Shown piece after piece: positions 58,390-64,000 of a DNA stretch of 64,000 nucleotides. Source of the stretch: Megalonaias nervosa. Taxonomy: Eukaryota > Mollusca > Bivalvia > Unionida > Unionidae. Each line of letters opens with the position of its first letter. Positions within the stretch are counted from its first letter, which is position 1. Location of the stretch: contig JAECUM010093624.1 in the NCBI GenBank assembly GCA_016617855.1, forward strand, positions 55,797-119,796, in the 5' to 3' direction. The translations under genes were made by a program, and so were the position numbers. The notes beneath the pieces are model-generated. The model did not search any database. It saw nothing but the letters and a program-made list of their open reading frames with translations, and was not told the DNA's origin.

Positions 58390-59375
58390 CTACACTCTGC
58401 AACTTTGCTCAAAAATCTTTTTCAGCAGAGAGATTGTTTCAGATGAGCCCAGCATGAAGTGGAGGGTTTGTTTGCTGTTATATATGAGAGATACCCTATG
58501 CTGTGACAGGAGGACCGTCCTGTGGGGTAATGTCCTAGGCTGGTCCACCTGAGGCCAGGAAGATGAAAACTGATTATTTGAGGTCCTTACATTTTCAAGT
58601 ACTTGTGGGATCATCCTGAAGGGTGGGAAGGTGTAAGCGAACAGATGATCCCACTTCAGGTTGAATATGTCCACTGCCCAGGCTCTCTGGTAGGGGACTG
58701 AAATGTTAAATGAGAGCTTGTTGTCTGACCTTGTCACAAACAAGTCCACCAATGGTGTCCCACTAAGGTCTGAACAGGGAATCGGCTATGGACTGGTGCA
58801 GAGACCATTCCATGAGGAATATCATCCCCTTCTTCAACAGACTACCAAAATATTCTTTTTGCCAGGAATGTGACAAACTTGGTGGTAATCCCTTCTGAGG
58901 TTATCCAAGAAGGAGGTTCCAAAACTTGATGCAGAGAAGGTTAAAGTGTGCCTCCTTGTCTCCTGAGGTACACTACCACTGACATATTGTTGGAAGAGAC
59001 CACCATGCAATGACCTCTTATTTTCTTGATGCATCTCTGAAGGGCTAAAAAAAAATGCCCAAATTTGAGTATTGTTGATCTGAGGGACAGATTCTTCCCA
59101 GGACCATGAACCCAGAAGAATCTGTCCTTCTGGTTCTAGATAAGTGCCCCATTCTGAATCTGATGCATCTGTGAACAAATAGAAGTGGATTATGTGGGCA
59201 TGTATGGGGAAACTTGTTTTGATTCATCCACCAAAACAGATGACATTGAAAATTATGACCTAGAAAAATCTGAGCATTCAGAGAATCATTGTGGTTTCCA
59301 GTTTGCCTGAAGAGAAACTGGAAAGGGCAAAAGTGCAGTCTGTCAAAAGCCAAGTCTGCTGTGGAGATCAAGGTT
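58390..59375 (-). pseudogene. DIRS copy 2: RNase H and following domain
   Basis: From high to low coordinates: TADLAFDRLHFCPFQF, the loop before RNase H (about 59360); MFTDASDSEWGTYLEPEG with the RNase H Asp (59178); a weak middle; and VDLFVTRSDNKLSF followed by AWAVDIFNLKWDHLFAYTFP (58752-58620), the conserved (P)xVDLFATRxNxKLP / W..L.AYAFPPF block of DIRS pol. Frames change at about 59045 and 58840. Confidence 0.7.
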
Positions 59376-59598
59376 CAAAGAAGAGAAATAAATAGATGAG
59401 CCAACAATGTGGCCTTGGCTCTCAGCATTTCTAACAATGTCTGGATCTTGTCCATTCTGTCCTGCTGGACACGAATTCTCTCTGAGAAAATTCATCCTCA
59501 TGTATAAGAAATCTTGAGATGGAACCTGCTCTAATTTATCTAGGTTGGGTAAAATGCCCAGTCTGGTAACAATGAACCAACCAAGAGCCTAATCTTGT

Positions 59599-59848
59599 TG
59601 TTATTGTTGTTATAGGGTTTAACGCCATTTTTCAGCACTAGATAGGCTATACATGGCGGCCAGTATTAAAGGTGGAGGAAGAACCCTGGAAAACCCCGGG
59701 AAGAACCACCGACCCACGAGAAGCTACTGGCAGGCTTTCTCACGTACCCACGTTAGCCGAGCCTGGACTCGAACTCACGCAGACAGAGGTGAGATGGCAG
59801 TGATCCGTAACGATCAGCGCTTTAGACCACTCGGCCACTCGGGGCCCC
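59599..59848 (-). mobile_element. tRNA-derived SINE, family B, copy 4
   Basis: Well-preserved minus-oriented copy with a 13-bp target duplication agcctaatcttgt (59586-59598, 59849-59861). The tail is seen as TTGTTATTGTTGTTATAGGG, the body has GGCTATACATGGCGGCCAGT, and the head ends CGGCCACTCGGGGCCC. Inserted into the DIRS RT/RNase H region. Confidence 0.93.
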
Positions 59849-59894
59849 AGCCTAATCTTGTCTGAGGGGCTTAAAATCAGCCACTGTACATCAA

Positions 59895-60345
59895 CTAGTC
59901 ATTAGAATATTTGAGGATAGGGATTCCTAGTGCCCATAAGTGGAAGGCAACTACTCTCATTACTCTGGGAATTGTTCTGGGTGCAGAAGCTAGGCCAATC
60001 AGCTGAGTGCAAACTTGGAAGAGCCCACCCATCCAAGCAAAATGAGTTACTTCCTCTGAGAAAGATTGGGATGGGAGACTATGCATCCTGAATATTGATG
60101 GAGACCACCCAGTTACCAGGCCTTATAGCATTCCTGACGAGTCTGTTGTCTCCACCCTGAAATGTTCCTCCAGCAAAACTTTGTTTCGGGTGGCAAAGTT
60201 GATAATAAAATTGAACTTTTTCCCATCCTTTTTGGGAATGGGGAAAATCCTAGAGTTGACAGCCAGAGTCTGGTCACTGAACGCCCTCTCTACTGCACCC
60301 TTCTGCAGAAGGGAGTGCACCTCTTCCTTTAATCATCCTGGATTC
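59895..60345 (-). pseudogene. DIRS copy 2: reverse transcriptase
   Basis: HSLLQKGAVERAFSDQT then FPIPKKDGKKFNFIINFATR (60320-60180) is the opening of a DIRS RT. The palm follows with FQVCTQLIGLASAPRTIPRV and LGIPILKYSND (about 60010-59895), where the usual YLDD is replaced by YSND. The change removes the first catalytic aspartate, and a frame change lies at about 60100. Confidence 0.75.
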
Positions 60346-60429
60346 AACTGCTGAAACCTCATGGGGATCCTATCCAGAGGAAGAATCAGTTCATGAACTG
60401 AAGCTGGCATCCTCTGTTCAGTACTGTAA

Positions 60430-60950
60430 GGAAATGAATTATTAAAGTAATCAATCAAGTAATTGATTACCTGAAATATTAAATTGTAATTTTAATCAAT
60501 TCCAGTGAAAACAATGCCATCATTAATTGTACCTAAATACAAATTCTGGAAAAGTAATGCAAATTTATAATTACTTTTATATTACAATTACTATTTGTCA
60601 TTGCTACAATCGGCAACTTACAATATAGCAACATGATAAAAATAACGGAGATAAAGAAAGGACAAAAAAGAACTGTTTACAAATTTTGTGAAATTAGTTC
60701 TACAATACTGTATTCAATGTGTTACACTGAACCCTTAGTGCAAAGAACGTTGTTCTGTGCAAAATATGAATCAGCCAAGGAGAACAGTGAGTAACATACT
60801 GAACAGAAGTAACTGCCTGGATAAAAATGTAATTGTAATTGATTACTTCAGTGTTAGAGAAATTGTAATTGTAATCAACTACTACAATTTCTGATAGTAA
60901 CTGTAATTTTAATTCATTACAATTACAACAGTAATGTATACAATACTGCC
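60430..60950. mobile_element. Insertion rich in TAATTGATTAC, hAT-like MITE candidate
   Basis: Left part has AAGTAATTGATTACC. The right part has AATGTAATTGTAATTGATTA and ATTGTAATTGTAATCAACTA. Long A/T runs of TAATTGTAAT in both orientations are common at ends of some hAT-type non-autonomous elements. It interrupts the DIRS copy between RT and gag-like sequence. No target duplication was identified, so this is tentative. Confidence 0.35.
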
Positions 60951-60960
60951 ACTGTTTATA

Positions 60961-62683
60961 ACTGAGAGGACATAACCATTGACCATTATCCATGACAAGC
61001 CTCTGAAAAAAGGGATAGTCTTGCTCCTATGGGAGTTAATGGAAGAGGAAATGAGAGCAAGCCTTAAGGCCCCCTTATTAAAGGGAGATGGGCTTGCAAG
61101 CTTCCTCCCTTGGCCTCTTTGGCAAAATCTGTCAGAGTTTAATTGTTGAAGAGAAGCTCTGAATCAGTGCTGCTTTGAGGACTGGGGTTATATTGTTTTG
61201 AAGAACTTAGTTGACAGCCTTTTGGGGTAGTCAGAGTGAATCTACTTTATGGGCTGGTCTCAACAGGACAAAAGCAGTTGTGAGGTAGCAGTGTTGATGG
61301 TCCCCCGAGATCCTGAGAAGCCACAGAGGGAATAAGACCTCTGAAGGGGGTCTCTGCCTCTAGGGAAGAAGCCCTCTCAAGGTTATTTCTGTGCTCCAGT
61401 AAAGCCTTGTAAGTATCTAAAGCAGCATTGCTGCAGAAGGTGGAGAAACTCCACTGATAAAACCATGGGCATAGAAAAGCATAGAAACTCCACTGATAAA
61501 ACCATGGGCATTGAAAAGGCATATCAAGATGTCTTGGCCACTTCCTCCTGCAAGTGCTGAATGGCAAATGGTGACAGCATTTTGCTTCTGGAGAATGAAG
61601 GAGGCAGCAGAAAAAAATCGGCAAGTGGGGTTATGGTTGTTGTTACTTTATTGGATTTAATTCCATTTCTCAGCACAAGATATGTTATACATGGCAGCCA
61701 GTATAACTGGTGGAGGAAGAACCCGGAAAACACTGGTAAGAACCACTGGCCCACAGGAAGCTAATAGCAGCTTTCTCACATACCCACATTAACCAAGACC
61801 GAGACTCAAACCTGCATCGACAGCAGTGATCAGTAAAGGCAAACGCTTTACACCACTTGGCCAACTGGGGCCCATGGAGCTTTGGTCATCAGTGCCCTAG
61901 CGTTAACTTTAGGTCTCCAGCGTTTTGACTGGGAAGCAGGCACAGATCCCCAAAGATATACATATATCCCACCTGTGATGACACAGCATCCAGAGTGGGA
62001 GGTTTATGCCACCCAAAACTATGTTTCCAGTTGGCTGACCTTCCCTGTTTCTCACTGCTAACCCAAGCACTTTTTCCCCCCAAGGTAAAAAGAAAAATCG
62101 CAAAAAATCAAATTAAATATATATAATGTTTAAAAGCTAAAAAAAACCCACCTGCCTACCGTAATATTAAAAAAATACCAAAACCAGTGCAATAGGAAAC
62201 ATATTTTTTGTGGGGCTTTAAAGGTTCAAGCAGGAGTATGAACTTTATAGCTAAGAGCTAATACCGGAGGTTTCAACGTAAATGAGAGAACAGACCATCA
62301 ACTATGCTACCTATTGAACTCCTTGTCCCTACACAACCCTCATGATAACCCCTCAGTGTTGACTGAATGAGGGATCAAGAGGAGATCTTAGTGGAGGCAG
62401 CCTGGAGAGTTTCTCCAAAGAGGAGAGAACTTTTGTGTCCTCCATTCCCGTAGGAATGAGATTGTAAACTTCATTAACTACTACATGAAAAGACCAAATC
62501 TCTTCCTCCTCCACCACCTGAGATGATGGTTGGGAGGAAGGGTACCAGAAGGGAGGGCGGTGTCACCTCAGCCTGTTCTAAGCCTAACTCATTAGAGACC
62601 ATGAGGGCTGACAATAAATCATCATCTTGCTTTTGCTCTTGTGACACAAGACTCTTTGGCTCTGAGGTAAGAAAAGCCAACAA
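60961..62683 (-). pseudogene. DIRS copy 2: gag-like (ORF1) region
   Basis: Frames on minus at 61247-61624 (ALDTYKALLEHRNNLERASS and TPFRGLIPSVASQDLGGP) and 62474-62683 (QEQKQDDDLLSALMVSNELG) look like the hydrophilic ORF1 of DIRS elements by position and composition. A 36-bp duplication at about 61450-61513 (CACTGATAAAACCATGGGCA twice) repeats the peptide PWFYQWSF. Interrupted by a SINE at 61632-61874. Confidence 0.4.
61632..61874 (-). mobile_element. tRNA-derived SINE, family B, copy 5
   Basis: Minus-oriented. Tail GGTTGTTGTTACTTTATTGG, body GTTATACATGGCAGCCAGTA, head ending TTGGCCAACTGGGGCCC. Diverged; no clear target duplication. Confidence 0.85.
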
Positions 62684-62688
62684 ACAAT

Positions 62689-63652
62689 TGTTATGTGTCT
62701 AGGCTCGTACAAAGTAACAAAGAAAAGAGTGAAGCCAACAAGCTTTGTAAATTTTAACAGAATAATTTATTTCCCTAGAAAACAAGGTAAAAATATGAAA
62801 AAGAACTTACGGTTTGTGAATCTAATCCAAAAATTAATCCTAGAATTTAAAAATATAAGTCCTATCACTAAGAAGTTCTAAATGAATCAAAGTTCGAATC
62901 CTGATGAAGTTCCAAGATGGAAGGCGATGACGTCCTCTATAACCATTTTGTGTTATCGTGTCAACAGTTCCTTGTTGCTTCAACAAGAATAATATTCCGG
63001 CTTTAGAATTCCGAATAATTTTCAGTAAATGTCTTTGTCCAAGAATCTGATAAGCACTAGATAAAGTCTCCAGGGAAAATAAATTATTTTAAATAAAAAT
63101 CTCAATTCAACTGGCAACACAAAATAATACCTTTGAGCCCGAAGGTATGAATTATGACTGATTAGAAAACACTATGAAACATCACTTTAACTCCAACTAC
63201 AATGCAGAAGGGACCACGTGATAGGGTCACATGATCACTCTCTTTCGAGAAATGTAGTAACATCATATGTCAATTATCACGTCTGCCATGGACGAATTCG
63301 ATTCTACCTAACGAATCTTAAGATTAAATAAAAAAATAAAACAAAGTTGTTTACATAGAACTGACAATCAAGCCAAGTATGACCTTGATTATGACCAATG
63401 ATTTTCACTCTGGGAAAGAAATAAAAAAAAAGGTTGTTTACAACAGAGTTGTAACTGGCCCCAAAATCTAGGTCACCAAAAAATACAATGTTTCTATGAA
63501 CTGCGTACTGATCAGGTTAAAAAGAACTGAATTTACTGGAAAATGTCAAATCCAGTGAATAAAGTTATCATTACAATAACATTTAATGAAATAAAAATAA
63601 AATAAAAAATTTAAAACTAACACACAAGTAATTAAATTACATATACATAACA
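62689..63652 (-). mobile_element. Solo LTR, minus orientation
   Basis: From TGTTATGTGTCTAGGC to CATATACATAACA, with a 4-bp target duplication caat at 62685-62688 and 63653-63656. Aligns with the LTRs at 42257, 49360, 18143 and 47526, including ACAAGCTTTGTAAATTTTAA and TTATTTCCCTAGAAAACA. The YY1/CRE-like pair is at 62912-62934. The ORF 62693-62881 lies inside it. Confidence 0.9.
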
Positions 63653-63677
63653 CAATACAAATTAAATATACATAACA
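63653..63677 (-). repeat. LTR terminal fragment beside the solo LTR
   Basis: On minus the 25 bp begin TGTTATGTATATTTAATTTG, the terminus of the same LTR family (compare 18143 and the insert at 3275-3297). It may be a duplicated end or the remnant of an older LTR. Confidence 0.55.
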
Positions 63678-64000
63678 CCTCGTGCATAGTGTAGACTGAA
63701 CAGAGGGAGCAGGGCAAGCCCTTTTCTTCAAAATGACCCAGGAGGATCGATATGTGCTCTTGCCCTCATTTGGAATTGGCCACCGGGGACAGTGCCCTTG
63801 CTTCACATGAGTAGTTATGGGACAAGGTTCACCTTACTCCAGATCTTCTGCTAAACATAGTAACTCTTAACCAATGAAACACAACAGCATATGCAAGCTG
63901 GTGTTTGACCCCATTCTTTAAATAAGAACTTTTCAAAAATGTACAAAACATAATGTAACAGTTTGGACATGTATATCTCAACAAAATTAATGTAAAGGAT
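63678..64000. other. No gene recognised
   Basis: Window end. No start exon for the LYRM7-like gene and no repeat that I can name. Confidence 0.5.

Larger units (their letters stand above)
57400..62688 (-). mobile_element. DIRS-type retrotransposon remnant, copy 2, with nested insertions
   Basis: Minus-strand element with gag-like, RT, RNase H and tyrosine-recombinase pieces in that order, clearer than copy 1. A gag-like region spans about 62683-60970, RT about 60345-59895, the RNase H region 59371-58390 and the recombinase 58297-58038. The left end near 57400-57420 has CAGGTAAGTATTG on minus, like copy 1's CAGGTAAGTATTA at its end. Insertions: family B SINEs at 59599-59848 and about 61632-61874, and a TAATTGATTAC-rich segment at about 60430-60950. 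All frames are broken. Boundaries are approximate. Confidence 0.75.

Overview
This window is eukaryotic nuclear DNA: AT-rich, intron-dominated, and packed with microsatellites, minisatellites, tRNA-derived SINEs and retroelement remnants. The element mix (Gmr1-type Ty3/gypsy, DIRS, non-LTR elements with an ATT tail, tRNA SINEs, a protein-primed polymerase B fragment) fits a marine invertebrate. A mollusc is my best guess, by inference only. There is no operon, Shine-Dalgarno logic, CRISPR array or credible tRNA/rRNA gene.

One host gene can be supported. Three coding exons on the minus strand (56937-57007, 30581-30662, 24527-24639) join in matching phase with canonical splice sites and look like the Rieske-protein assembly factor LYRM7 (MZM1-like). 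The start-codon exon was not found and probably lies beyond position 64000. The intron between the first two visible exons is about 26.3 kb and the next about 5.9 kb, so most of the window is LYRM7 intron or 5' sequence filled with repeats.

Layout. 0.3-1.8 kb: fragments of a protein-primed family B DNA polymerase, as in Polinton/Maverick elements. 3.0-4.25 kb: non-LTR retrotransposon 3' end, itself interrupted. 7-17 kb: SINEs, old LTRs (including a tail-to-tail inverted pair), minisatellites. 17.1-21.4 kb: a 28-bp minisatellite split by a solo LTR. 22.6-30.3 kb: several arrays, including a 2.2-kb one with TTAATTAA in nearly every unit. 32.2-36.2 kb: DIRS remnant on minus. 36.3-39.4 kb: 45-bp and 40-bp arrays. 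39.8-40.5 kb: possible divergent promoter. 41.5-50.6 kb: a 60-bp minisatellite interrupted by a complete LTR retrotransposon (42257-50303) with order gag-protease-integrase-RT-RNase H, the Gmr1 arrangement; a reverse-oriented solo LTR sits inside its RT. 51.2-55.0 kb: candidate pogo/Tigger-like DNA element with a zinc-finger-like ORF. 57.4-62.7 kb: second DIRS remnant on minus, carrying two SINEs and another insertion. 62.7-63.65 kb: a further solo LTR.

All mobile-element coding regions seen are broken by stops, frameshifts or insertions. Family names come from motif recognition by eye; no database search was run.
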